This document shows positions 1 to 10,441 of a stretch of DNA of 64,000 nt, one piece after another (the stretch's first letter is position 1; each line of letters starts with the position of its first letter). The translations under genes and the position numbers were made by a program. The DNA is taken from contig JAWRYS010000684.1 in NCBI GenBank assembly GCA_034769895.1, positions 124,001 to 188,000 on the forward strand, in the 5' to 3' direction. Source of the stretch: Magicicada septendecula (taxonomy: Eukaryota > Arthropoda > Insecta > Hemiptera > Cicadidae). The notes beneath the pieces are model-generated. The model was not told the DNA's origin and did no database searches. It worked only from the letters and a program-made list of their open reading frames with translations.

Positions 1-1
1 C

Positions 2-1180
2 AAGCCCTTGTCGGTAATTTTGCGAGGGCTTGACGCGCACACCGATCCACAGGAGATCCTCATGGAACTCCGCGACCTCGGGTACCCGGTGCAGGCAATT
101 TTCCGCCTGTTCACTCACTCAGAAACCCGAGTACCTCTCCCGCTCGTCCGTCTCCAGCTCGAGAAGGGCGAGGCTGCTGATAAAATTTTCCACCTGACGC
201 GGCTGTTTGGCTTCCGCGTCAGGGTGGAAACCAGTCGTCCCCAGGGCAAGCTCGCGCAGTGCCACCGGTGCCAGAGGTTCGGCCATCACACCGACGTCTG
301 CCGCAATGCCCCGGCCTGTCTACGATGTTCTCTGGGACATTCAACCCAGGCCTGCACTGTGGCAGACAAGACCAAATTCCGCTGCATCAATTGTGGCCAA
401 GGCCATGCAGCAAGCAACGTAAACTGCCCGGTCTATAAGGCGGAGCTCCTGCGGAAGCAAAGGCCGCAGGGGCCCCTCCCGAAGCCACGGCAGCCAGCTA
501 TGCAGCCCCAACCTAGACAGCCTAAAATGCAGGCTAGGCCTAAACCTCAGGCACAACCGGCACGGCGCGCGCCCTCTCAGGCTCCACCTCCAGCCCCTAC
601 AAAGGCAACTAAACGTACCGCGTCTCCTTCCACAGCAGAGACACGCCCAGCAGCTGTCATCTCGGTTTTGGAGCCGGAGAATGAACCCTCCACCTCCGCG
701 GAACCTCCTACACCCGCCTCTGAACCAGAGGTAGCCTCGCCGCCCCTGCCACCTCCGCGATTTCCGTGAGCAAGCATCAAACCCAGGAACAAAGGGATAC
801 CCACACCGGATGCTCGGCCCCGAGCTCCTGCCGGCCCACAGCCCAAGAAAAGTCCTGCTTCCCGGTATAAGTCCGACGAAGCGCAACAGCGTACTTTACC
901 TGCCGCTGATCCAAAACCGTCTGGCCCTGGTCCTATGGCTTCCACCATGACCCGATCTGCCGTAACACCTGGTCGCTCTTATGCGGCCTCAGTTTCCAGG
1001 CAAACCGCCCAGTCCGTCAGCTCCAATGACGCACAGTTCGTCCGCGGCTTTCTGTCTAGCTACGACCTCCCGAAAGTCGCATCTACCTTCAGGTCAATCC
1101 GAGACCGCCTGTAAACTGCTGACCCAACTGAGAGATTCATGCTCTTGGTGGAAGCCTGCGAAGTCATAGGTCTTCTATGA
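2..1180 (+). pseudogene. Copy A ORF1, Gag-like RNA-binding protein (partial, two nonsense codons)
   Basis: The reading frame is open from the window edge and encodes the C-terminal two thirds of a Jockey ORF1 protein, which coats LINE RNA. A PRE_C2HC-type segment occupies the first 75 residues. Three zinc knuckles follow: CHRCQRFGHHTDVC, CLRCSLGHSTQAC and CINCGQGHAASNVNC. A proline/alanine-rich linker comes next, then a conserved C-terminal segment shared with family B. In-frame TGA at 767-769 and TAA at 1112-1114 break it; the frame is otherwise kept to its natural stop TGA at 1178-1180. That stop overlaps the ORF2 start as ATGA. The start codon is outside the window. Confidence 0.8.
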
Positions 1181-3864
1181 ACCGAGCCCTTAGACGAGAT
1201 CTCTCGCTCGTAGCCTGGAATGCTAACAACATCGGTACCAAGCATTCCGACCTTCTTGAATTCCTGGCTCGGTTCAAACCCGACGTACTTCTCCTCGGGG
1301 AAACCCACCTGACCCCGGCGAACCGGTTTCGATTACCAAATTACGTGGTCTATCGGGATGACCGAGTTGGCCGACGAGGAGGCGGCACGGCGATCGCGGT
1401 GAGGACCTCCATAGGTCATCATCGTGTCGCTTTGCCGCAGCTTACCAACCTAGAGGCCACCGCCATTGAGGTCCACGGAGCTCTTGGCGGCGTCCTCGTG
1501 GTCTCAGCTTACAAGCCCCCACAAGCTGAACTCCTTGTCGGCGACCTGGACGTCATCTTCGATTCCCATCGAAGGGTAATTTTGGCCGGCGATCTGAATT
1601 GCAAGCATCGCGCTTGGAATAGTCGCCTGACTACTCCGAACGGGAGGCGCTTGCTCAGTTTTGTTGAATCGCGCCGGGCGATGGTGTTTGGTCCAGCGCA
1701 ACCCACGTTCTTTCCGTCACAGCCTAACGCGGCTCCCGATGTTCTGGATATCGCGGTGACCCAAGGAGTTGTCTGTCCGGTCGAGGTATTCTCACTTACG
1801 GAGCTGACATCCGACCACAACCCTATCTTGGTCCACGTCGCTACCCAGCACGCCTATGCACGTTCTGACCAGAAGAAGGTTATCGATTGGGATCGCTACG
1901 GCCCGGCCTTGTGCCGTCGATTGCCGCCAGCGGCCCCACTCGATTCCGTTCGCCTCCTAGACGAAGCAGTTGCGGGAATCGAAGAGGCAATCATCTCGGC
2001 TATAGGCGTGTCTTCACGTACGCGAGCTGGTTTCACGCCTGACTACCAACGCATCCCTGAGGAAGTCTCTCTTCTCGCTCGCGAGAGGAACTACTTCCGG
2101 AAACGTTGGCAGAGGACCCGTGATCCGGCCGATAAGGCAGCATACAATCGGCTCACCGGACGACTGCGTGGCAGTCTGAAGGCGTTCCGACGTAGCTGTT
2201 GGGAACTCGACGTGGCCCGAACGGGGGATGCGGACCCGCAATCTCACCCGTACAGAATACCTACCGCATTGACGGGACGGAGGCGCCGACCTCCACTTCC
2301 CGCCATTGTTGGACCGTTCGGTCGACCCCTGGGTCGCCCGGAGGAGAAGGCCGAGTACTTGGGCTTGTGTTTCGAGCGACAGTTCGCTCCCAACCCGCCC
2401 ATGGACTGGGACTTCGACGAACAAGTCGAGATGGCTGTGGAAGACTTTCTGTCACTTCCGATCACGACGGAGCCCGAACCCATCTCTTTGGAAGAGGTCT
2501 CAGATCGGCTCGCTGAACTTCAGCCAAGAAAAGCTCCAGGCCCGGACGGTGTTACCAACACCGCTCTACGACTTCTTCCCGAGCCTGGAGTTCAATTCTT
2601 GACTGATTTGTTCAACGCGTGTCTTAGACTGGCCTACTTTCCCAGGAAATGGAGAAAGGCGACGGTTATCGTGATCCCGAAGCCGGGAAAGGATACCACC
2701 CGCTCGGAAAACCTCCGGCCTATCAGCCTACTCTCCGCTACGTCCAAGGTTTTTGAGCGCCTCGTACAGCGTCGTGTACGAGAACATCTAACCAACTTTG
2801 ACGTGCTGGTCCCCGAACAGTTCGGCTTTCGTGTGGGGCATTCGACCACTCATCAACTGATGAGACTGGTGGAAAGCATCACGGAAGCCGGGTGTCGGAG
2901 AGAACGGACCGTTGGCTGTTTCTTAGATGTTGAGAAAGCCTTCGACAGCGTATGGCATGATGGCCTGTTATTCAAACTTAGGGAAGTCCAGCTCCCGGAC
3001 TGCTACCTCCATCTGGTTGCTAGCTTTCTGACGGAGAGGACCTTCTGCGTGAGAGTTGGCGATTCAGTCTCTTCCGAGAGGCGAATCACAGCCGGCGTCC
3101 CTCAAGGTAGTGTTCTAGGCCCCCTTCTGTTCTCGATCTACGTCAACGACGTGCCGAGACAGCCTGGAGTCCAGATGGCCCTCTTCGCTGACGACACGGC
3201 CGTATTTACGGCCGATCGTCATGAGGAAAGGGCCGTCCTACGACTGCAGCGCCAGCTCGACACGCTCGTTGACTGGACTGAGAATTGGAGAGTGCTCCTC
3301 AACCCTACCAAGAGTGTAGCCGTCGAATTCTCTAAGCGACGGAAGAACCCCGTTAGGCAACTACGCATCGGCAGAACGTACTTGCGCTGGTCCAAAGAGG
3401 TCAAGTACCTCGGCTTACACCTCGACCGTCGGCTCACCTGGCGTACCCACGCACAGACAGTTCTTAAGCGAGCATCCACTCGCCTGTGCGCACTGTTTCC
3501 ACTCCTGATCAGCCCAGCCATGACCAGGAAATTGGGTAGGATGATCGTCGGCGCGTATCTGCTGCCGGTCATTACCTACGCCTGCCCGGTCTGGGGTTAC
3601 CTCGCCGCAATGCATAAAAAGAAGTTGCAGAGCGTCCTCGACAGGGGGCTTCGGCTAGCGGCCAAAGTCCCCCGTCGCTTCTCATCTCGCCTTCTAAGGA
3701 GAGGACTTGGCGTCCGCTCCTTAGACGACACTTTCAGGCGGCTTGCACGCAAATTTTATGCACGTGCGGCGAGGTTCCCAGACAATCCTCTAGTGACTGG
3801 GCTGGGAAGGTACCGTATACGCCCGGGTGATTCATGGAAACGCCCTCGGTGTATACTGCGCTAG
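1177..3864 (+). CDS. Copy A ORF2: APE endonuclease - reverse transcriptase, intact
   Basis: An uninterrupted 895-residue frame that starts at the ATG overlapping the ORF1 stop. The N-terminal exonuclease/endonuclease/phosphatase fold has its active-site segments in order: WNAN, GETHLTP, AGDLNCKH and SDHNPIL. This domain nicks target DNA. The reverse transcriptase follows, with KAPGPDGV, FLDVEKAFDSVWHDG, GVPQGSVLGP and the catalytic FADD. The C-terminus carries the KYLGLHLDRRLTW segment usual for Jockey elements. No inactivating change is visible, so this protein could be functional. The companion ORF1 of the same copy is broken, so self-sufficient movement is unlikely. Confidence 0.9.
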   Translation: MNRALRRDLSLVAWNANNIGTKHSDLLEFLARFKPDVLLLGETHLTPANRFRLPNYVVYRDDRVGRRGGGTAIAVRTSIGHHRVALPQLTNLEATAIEVHGALGGVLVVSAYKPPQAELLVGDLDVIFDSHRRVILAGDLNCKHRAWNSRLTTPNGRRLLSFVESRRAMVFGPAQPTFFPSQPNAAPDVLDIAVTQGVVCPVEVFSLTELTSDHNPILVHVATQHAYARSDQKKVIDWDRYGPALCRRLPPAAPLDSVRLLDEAVAGIEEAIISAIGVSSRTRAGFTPDYQRIPEEVSLLARERNYFRKRWQRTRDPADKAAYNRLTGRLRGSLKAFRRSCWELDVARTGDADPQSHPYRIPTALTGRRRRPPLPAIVGPFGRPLGRPEEKAEYLGLCFERQFAPNPPMDWDFDEQVEMAVEDFLSLPITTEPEPISLEEVSDRLAELQPRKAPGPDGVTNTALRLLPEPGVQFLTDLFNACLRLAYFPRKWRKATVIVIPKPGKDTTRSENLRPISLLSATSKVFERLVQRRVREHLTNFDVLVPEQFGFRVGHSTTHQLMRLVESITEAGCRRERTVGCFLDVEKAFDSVWHDGLLFKLREVQLPDCYLHLVASFLTERTFCVRVGDSVSSERRITAGVPQGSVLGPLLFSIYVNDVPRQPGVQMALFADDTAVFTADRHEERAVLRLQRQLDTLVDWTENWRVLLNPTKSVAVEFSKRRKNPVRQLRIGRTYLRWSKEVKYLGLHLDRRLTWRTHAQTVLKRASTRLCALFPLLISPAMTRKLGRMIVGAYLLPVITYACPVWGYLAAMHKKKLQSVLDRGLRLAAKVPRRFSSRLLRRGLGVRSLDDTFRRLARKFYARAARFPDNPLVTGLGRYRIRPGDSWKRPRCILR

Positions 3865-4030
3865 CGTAGGCTAGCACAACAGCCGAGAAAGGCCTGCTAT
3901 AGAGCACACGCCCTACTTGGGCAGGGCCACGAGGCAGGAGCTGCAGATGGTAGCTCGGAACTCAGTTCCCGTGCGGTTCGTCTCTGCGACGCATAACCGC
4001 AAAGCCCAGAACAAAAAAAAAAAAAAAAAA
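3865..4030 (+). other. Copy A 3' UTR and poly(A)
   Basis: A 148-base GC-rich untranslated tail without an open frame, then an A run at 4013-4030. The poly(A) marks the 3' end of the element and shows the + orientation of target-primed reverse transcription. Confidence 0.8.
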
Positions 4031-4035
4031 ATCAA

Positions 4036-4044
4036 TCAGAGATT
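4036..4044. repeat. Target-site duplication of C3, left
   Basis: TCAGAGATT here and again at 5905-5913 flanks the truncated C3 copy. Removing C3 and one duplicate restores continuous B1 leader sequence. Confidence 0.75.
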
Positions 4045-5410
4045 CGGCTATTGGTCGACTTCGCCCTAGAGGGCGCCCGGCGATGATCGTATCGGAGCGG
4101 CGGCGCTACAGCACGCTCCCCCTAGCCTCATCAACTTGGTCCACGAGCTGTTCAATGGATGTCTCCGGCTTCATTACTTCCCCAGCCTGTGGAAGCGTGC
4201 GAAAATCATCATGATCCCCAAGCCTCGCAAGCTGCGTATTGACCCCTCAAACCATCGACCCATCTCACTGTTGCCAGTCATATCGAAGGTACTCGAGCGC
4301 CTCCTGCACGGTCGGTACGCGCCTCTGCTGGATGGTTTCATTCGGCAGGAGCAGTTCGGCTTTCGCAGGGAGCACTCGACGACCCTTCAACTCGTCCGGG
4401 TTGTTACCCATTTGACGGACGCCTACAACAAGCATCTGTCCTCCGTCGCTGTATTGCTCGACGTGAGTAAGGCCTTCGATCGAGTCTGGCACGAAGGCCT
4501 TCTCTACAAACTGGCCCACTCCCCCCTCCCTGCCTCATTCGTTCATTTTCTCCGATCGTACTTGTGCGATCGCATCTTTAGGGAATGCGTCGAAGGGTCG
4601 TACTCATCCGTCCCACCAGTCGCCGCAGGCGTACCTCAGGGATCTGTCCTTGGCCCCGTTCTGTACCTCGTGTACACGAACGACCTGCCTGTTCAGCCTG
4701 GAGTCACTCTCTCGCTCTATGCGGATGACGCTATGTACCACGCCAGCTCAGCGAGTCTTGATTTCGCAGCTGGCCTGGTGCAACGTCAGCTCGCCGTACT
4801 TCCGGACTGGCTAAGGAAGTGGAGGATGGCGGTCAATGCGGAGAAATCCGAGGCGATCGCCTTTTCTCGTAAATTAACTTCCCGCTGCCAGTCCCTCTCC
4901 CTTGAAGGGAGCCCAATCGAGTGGAAACGGACTGTAAAGTACTTGGGCGTCACTCTTGACCGACGCCTAAGCTTTGCACCTCATGTCTCTCTGAGTCTCC
5001 AGCGCGCCAGAGGTGTCAGAGCCAAACTATTTCCCTTTCTCTCTCATCGGAGTTCAGTGCCTGTGCGCACTAAACTCACCATCTACTTGCTCTTTCTTAG
5101 GGCAATCCTGACTTACGCAGCCCCCGCCTTTTGGGTACTACTCAGCCCATCCGTTGTCGCCCGTTTGGAAGCTTTCCAATCCCGAACCCTCCGCTACATC
5201 TCCAACTCTCCCTGGTTTGTCAGAAATGATGCCATCAGGCGAGGGTTGAAGGTTCCTTCACTTACCGAATTCGTTCGGTCCCTAGCCCTCAAACTATTCT
5301 CCCGAGCCTATGTCTCGACCCATCCTCACATCCGTCGACTAAGCACAGATGTCGGCCCACCACCTAGACGACACAAACGCCCCCGAGCGTTGCTCGACGA
5401 CCCCCCATAA
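4045..5410 (+). pseudogene. Copy C3 ORF2 fragment (reverse transcriptase, C-terminal half)
   Basis: Encodes the reverse transcriptase palm and C-terminal region: FLDVSKAFDRVWHEG-like segment (here LLDVSKAFDRVW), GVPQGSVLGP, YADDAMYH as the catalytic box, and KYLGVTLDRRLSF. The endonuclease and fingers are absent because of 5' truncation. One A is missing relative to C2 near 4070, which shifts the first few codons; from about 4075 the frame is open to the natural stop. It has no start codon of its own and is not expected to make a working protein. Confidence 0.85.
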
Positions 5411-5904
5411 GCACTTACAGAACATCTGCCCAATCCCCCCCGACCTTGAGTATTTTCACGCTCCTCCTCCTTCCTTCTTTCTCTTGTCCGTGCTGGCGCT
5501 CGGCGACAGACTAGAGGGGGGTCTGCGCTCGCCCTAGGTGTGCCTAGTGCCACCTCTTGTGGACGCTGCCTCCTCCTACGCTCTCTCCCGTGCGCCGACA
5601 TTGCCGCCTGGCAGTCCTCGGCGACTTTTCCTGAGCGGCTAGGGGCGCCCTACCCGTTGTGGGAGGGTCATTCCTGCTTCTCACGCGAAAGGTCTTCGAG
5701 GTCTCCCCCATTCTGCCGTCACGGGTCTCTTCGAGGTCCCAGGGTCTAAGTAAAATAGTAACATCCTGTCCCTCCAAAATAAAATTGATGGAGGTCCCAT
5801 TCCTTTGAAAGCGCGAGATCGCTAGTCAAGGTAACAGCAAGGCAACATGCAGTCATCGGGTATCACGACTAGCTGCTGCTCCGTACACCACTGGACCACT
5901 GGAC
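5411..5904 (+). other. Copy C3 3' UTR
   Basis: Untranslated tail of family C, nearly identical to 27752-28264. It contains a CCAAAATAAAATTGATGG segment and ends in short ACCACTGG repeats rather than poly(A). Confidence 0.7.
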
Positions 5905-5913
5905 TCAGAGATT
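5905..5913. repeat. Target-site duplication of C3, right
   Basis: Second copy of TCAGAGATT; see 4036-4044. Confidence 0.75.
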
Positions 5914-6528
5914 AGAGAGACACTTCACTTCAGCTTCTCGTACAGGAAGGACCTCCTCTGCTCTTCACTGGACGTTTTCGGAAGCGACTCGCTGTTATAC
6001 AGCTGCTGCCCTGCTGCCTGCTGCTTCGCCGCTGGACAGCCATCATCTTGGCCCGCTTGCTGCCTTTGACAACAAGAAGACAGAAGACCACAACTCAGCT
6101 GGCTGGTGAATCGAGTAGCCAGCACAAGCACAGCTGAGTGCGTCGGACCTTCTAAGGGCCACCAGCCAAGTGACCCTTTTCAGGACCACCAACTTGCCGC
6201 TGAAGAGGAAGCACATAGCCTGCCAGAGCTTAAGGTTGCGCAGCGCATCTAGCCCGCTGACGCTCAGGCTCTTAGGTAGCGCTGCCTAGGACGATCCTTG
6301 CGAGCCCCCACCAGTGGTAAGCGAGCTTGGATATCGCCTAGGTAAAGAGGCCGGTGGACACCTCTCTTGGTAAGGAGAGGTATCTAACGAAGCCGGTCAT
6401 TTGCCCAGCTCGTAGTAAGCCTGAGCGTTTCAGAAGTCCCGCAAGCGATCCGGCTCGGGCCGGACCCTAGGTCCCTGGTTACCGCCGGAGGCAGCCTGGC
6501 TGCCTCTGGTCGGCGAACCTCCCGCTCG
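5914..6528 (+). other. Copy B1 5' UTR
   Basis: A GC-rich leader matching the reverse complement of 40626-41281 (B2). No convincing open frame. In Jockey elements the leader holds the internal promoter, but no promoter element can be assigned with confidence here. Confidence 0.7.
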
Positions 6529-8313
6529 ATGGCGGAAATGCCCGCTTCGGGCGCGTCATCGAGCACGCAGTCGCTCGCCACTGCCCCGCCCCACACGATC
6601 GATTCGCCGTGTTCTCCGCTTATGGAAGCGGACCAAGTCGATCCCCGGTCGGTTCCGCTGCCCGGTGACGAGACCGACGCTTTCGTGGCGGTTGGGCCAC
6701 GGGGGCGCCCGGTTAAGAAACCGAGGCGGAATCGATCCTCCTCAACCTCTTCCACGGCGTTCGCCATGGAAGTTGTCCCCGCCGATGGCGAATCCGGCCC
6801 GGGGCCGACTGTGTCCGGCGGTGCCCAAGCACCGCCGGCCTCTGGTCGCATCCCGCCCGTATACGTTCACGGCGTGAACTACGTCACCGGTTTTTACCGG
6901 CGATTGATAGTGGCTCCCGGACTTTCCACGGCCAACGTTGACCTGAAGCTCCTTGGGGGCGATACAGTCAAGATCGTTGTCCGCGGAATGGACGTGTACC
7001 GCAGCGTCGTGGCGTACGTGGAATCCCAGCAATTCCAGTACCACACCTTCTCGCCCAAACACGTGAAGCCTCTGTCGTTTATCCTCAGAGGCTTGGACGT
7101 GGAATCTCCTCTCGAGGAAATCCTCGATGAGCTGCGCGAGCTGGGCTATCCTGTTCGCGCGGTCCATCGGGTGTTTACTCCTGCCGGACCAAGGCGTCCA
7201 ATTCCTCTGGTCCGCATCCTGGCGGAGAATAGCGAGGCAGGCACTAGCCTACTCTCACTTACGCGGCTTTTTGGTTTCCGCGTAAAAGTGGAACGAAGCC
7301 GCGCTCCCGGGGCTCTGCCTCAGTGTCACAGGTGCCAACGCTTCGGGCACCACTCCGACTCTTGCTCAAACGCTCCGGCGTGCGTGAGGTGTTTTCTCCC
7401 TCACGCCAGCAAACTTTGCGATGCACCTGCATTCAAAAGATGCATCAACTGCGGCGGGAGTCACCCCGCCAACTACCGTGCATGTCCGGTGTTTCAGCGG
7501 GAGCTCGAGCGGCGAAAGCCGAAAGGGCGCCTGCCACCGCCGAGGCATCCGGTAGCTGGGTCAAGACCTGCAACCGAGCAGCCAGGCCCTGCGCCTCCTG
7601 CTACGGCTGCCGTGTCTTCCGCCACAGTTTCAAACAGGTAACAAAAACGTTCCAAATACCCGAATCAAACACCTGTAGCACAGACAACTCCAACTCAGGC
7701 TCCTTCACAGGCCCCTCTCCCGCCTATGGGGAAAAAGCGCCGTAACCTCGCGGCATCTAAAAGTGAGACCACTCAACAGCCAACAGAAAACATCTCGGTT
7801 GTGGAGCCTGAGACTACTCAACCCTCCCCAGCACCGGAGAATCCCGCCCCTGCTTTAGAAGCAGCCTCGCCAGACCTCCCGCCCCCGCGTTTCCCCAACG
7901 CAGGCAAAAAGAAGCGGCATAGAAAGCCCCGTGGCGCTCGTTCCCGGGCTCCTGCCAACCCGGCCGCACCGTCCAGACAGCCTGCACAGCGCGCGAAGTC
8001 CGACGCAATCGCATCTGTCCCTCTTCCTAGCACCTCCGCTAGAGGCGCTACACCTGGCCCCAAGAAACCCCTGGCTTCCACCAATCCCCCGATTGATAAG
8101 CCTCGGCGCTCTTATGCGCACACAGTCTCCGGGCAATCTGCCACAAGAACCGTACCTGACGACTACCAGGTCGTCAAAGACTTCCTTGCTGAGTTCGATC
8201 TCAACAAAGTCGCCCAGACCTTCAGGTCCATCCGCTCCCGCTTTGAGACTGCTGATATAACCGAGAGATTCATGCTCTAGGTGGAAGCCGCCACTTGTGT
8301 AGGTCTTCTATGA
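6529..8313 (+). pseudogene. Copy B1 ORF1, Gag-like zinc-knuckle protein (two nonsense codons)
   Basis: The frame starts at ATG 6529 and would run 594 codons to TGA 8311-8313. An acidic/serine-rich N-terminus is followed by a basic KKPRRNR stretch. The PRE_C2HC-type domain begins near residue 180 (KPLSFILRGLD). Three knuckles follow: CHRCQRFGHHSDSC, CVRCFLPHASKLC and CINCGGSHPANYRAC. The C-terminus is basic and proline-rich. In-frame TAA at 7639-7641 (CAA in B2) and TAG at 8278-8280 (TTG in B2) truncate it. The normal stop overlaps the ORF2 ATG by two bases (ATGA). Confidence 0.85.
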
Positions 8314-8890
8314 GTCGGGTCCTCAAACGAGATCTCTCGATTCTTTCCTGGAACGCCAACGGGTTGTCCAACAAGATCCAGGAACTCCAAGAATTACTGG
8401 CCCGACTCAAACCCGATGTAGTCCTTCTCAATGAGACCCACTTGACTCCTGCGAGTCGGTTACGACTGGCCAACTATGTGTGCTATCGAAACGACAGACC
8501 GGGCACTGCTGGTGGCGGCACTGCCGTCGCGGTGAGGCTCAACCTTGAGCATCACCGAGTCGTCTTGCCTGCAATGACTCACCTCGAAGGCACCGCTGTG
8601 TAGTTGTTAAACACTTTAGGCGGTGTACAGATGGTCGCGGCGTATAAACCGCCGCAAAAAGAGCTCCTTCACCCCGATCTAGCTGTCGCGTTCGATGCAC
8701 ACAGGAGGGTCATCATGGCCGGCGACCTGAACTGTAAACATCGCGATTGGAACAGTCGCTTGACTGCCCCAAACGGGAAACTTTTACGCAGGTTTGCCGA
8801 TTCTCGCAGGATTAGAGTGATTGGGCCTACCCAACCTACGTTCTACCCCTCACAACGCAACGCGGCTCCCGATGTCTTGGACATAGCGGT
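8310..8890 (+). pseudogene. Copy B1 ORF2, first part (endonuclease)
   Basis: Starts at ATG 8310 and encodes the endonuclease domain with WNANGLS, NETHLTP and AGDLNCKH. An in-frame TAG at 8601-8603 replaces the GAG found at the same codon in copy A. Copy B2 has the identical TAG. The frame is then cut at 8890 by the BEL element and resumes at 16073. Function would need both readthrough and loss of the insertion, so this copy is dead. Confidence 0.85.
8886..8890. repeat. BEL target-site duplication, left (GCGGT)
   Basis: GCGGT precedes the left LTR and recurs at 16068-16072 after the right LTR. Five bases is the usual length for BEL/Pao integration. Confidence 0.85.
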
Positions 8891-9355
8891 TGTTGCGGTT
8901 TGGAAGCTCTTGATGAATCGCGAGTTATTCCAAAGACGCTAAGCAGGAAAGGCTGGATTGTATTAGAAAGAAGTGGACTGTATTGCGAATATTTGCCATA
9001 CGTTTATTGAAATTTTTAATTATTAGTTGTGATCGGCACGTGCGGATGCATTTGAGGCAATAACGCCCGAAAATTAATTTCGAACGAAATCGTGGTCCAT
9101 TGTAGATGGACGCAGGTAATCTGAATTAAATTGAATCTTATGAATGCATATTAAAAAATGTCCAGAAGCCGCGGCTGGAAGAGAAGTGTTCTACGAGAGA
9201 TGCGCTCGGAGCCTTGTTAGAAACTAAACTAAACTTGCCTGCAGCCGGCCGTGATGACCGGCGGCAGCGTTTGATAAGCGCGTGACGTCATCCGCTCGTG
9301 CCGCATTGCGGCGGTACACCGCGTACAGCTGATAAACAAGTACAAATTTAAAACA
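8891..9355 (-). repeat. BEL1 3' LTR
   Basis: Direct repeat of 15603-16067, bounded by TGTT...AACA. It lies downstream of the coding region in element orientation. The adjoining 9356-10116 is AT-rich 3' untranslated sequence with no open frame; it holds a second CA repeat at 10049-10088. Confidence 0.9.
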
Positions 9356-10054
9356 TACTGCCCGCCAAAATCGGGACGATTTTGTACATTAAACATTAAC
9401 TGGGAACAGTATATTACAAACATTATCAATGTATATATATAAACAATACATAATACACTTAAAGGCTTATACATAAAATTTGTAGAAAACAAAATTCATT
9501 AAGCTAGCACAAAGCTTAAGTCAAAACAAAACAATTTCTCTGCTCGAAAAGGTACAACAAATAAAAAAATCATGATAAAAACGAACCTTTACATAACTAA
9601 ACTTGATCTCTCTTTTAGCATAACATGTGGATAAAAAATACATATATTTAAACCTTGACAAACGTAAATAATAACCTTAAATTATATAAGAGAAACCATC
9701 TTGATCACTGCTTCATATATAGTAATAGAAATAATAGAAACATAATGTTATCATAATCATATCAAAGTTCAATGGTACATGACATTGAAAAATACAATAT
9801 ACACGTAGAATGATTGGCACTATAAGTAACACTTGTAGTTCTCAGAATTTGAATTATATAAACATATTGACAATACACAACATCCATAATAATTGATAGT
9901 ACATATGAAACACAGTCACTATTGCAGTAATAGCTAGCGGCACGTAAACAATATTACAATGCTTATGATACTTACAATGTTTATGATACAATTTACTTGT
10001 ATGCTCGCCCGGGGAATGTCCCGGGCGTAGTCTAGGCGATGTGACACGCACACA

Positions 10055-10089
<35 letters not shown>

Positions 10090-10116
10090 CGTATGTCTCG
10101 TATGGCACGCATACGA

Positions 10117-10409
10117 TTAGTTTGTAGCCACCGGAAGGGGGCATAATTTGTGGATGGGTCGGCGTAAGATACCTAGCGCGGTGCGAACTTCTGCGACGCG
10201 TACTAAGGAATCTTGACCCGGAAAAACATTGGTAATTACCCCACGCTTCCATTCTAGAGGGGGGGAATTGTCATCCAAAATGAGGACAAGCTGTCCAACA
10301 TTCAAATTCCTTAACGGGGTGCGCCATTTATTGCGCTGCTGCAGCTGGCGCAGATAATCCCCAGACACACACACACACAGACACACCCACACACACACAC
10401 ACACACAGA

Positions 10410-10441
<32 letters not shown>

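Larger units (their letters stand above)
1..4030 (+). mobile_element. Jockey-clade LINE, copy A (5' end outside window)
   Basis: A non-LTR retrotransposon with two overlapping frames followed by a 148-base 3' untranslated region and a run of about 17 A at 4013-4030. Its 5' end lies before the window. The poly(A) is followed directly by sequence that matches the start of family B 5' UTR, so A appears to have inserted into the 5' leader of copy B1. The clade call rests on the PRE_C2HC plus triple zinc-knuckle ORF1 and the APE-type endonuclease plus FADD reverse transcriptase ORF2. A and B are related lineages; family C is more distant. Confidence 0.85.
4045..5904 (+). mobile_element. Jockey-clade LINE family C, copy C3, 5'-truncated
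   Basis: It is very close to 26391-28264 of copy C2 and starts inside the reverse transcriptase domain, as expected when reverse transcription stops early. It is flanked by the 9-bp duplication TCAGAGATT. The 3' tail has lost about 31 bases containing half of the terminal hairpin seen in C1 and C2. Copy C3 keeps GVPQG where C2 has GVPKR. Confidence 0.85.
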
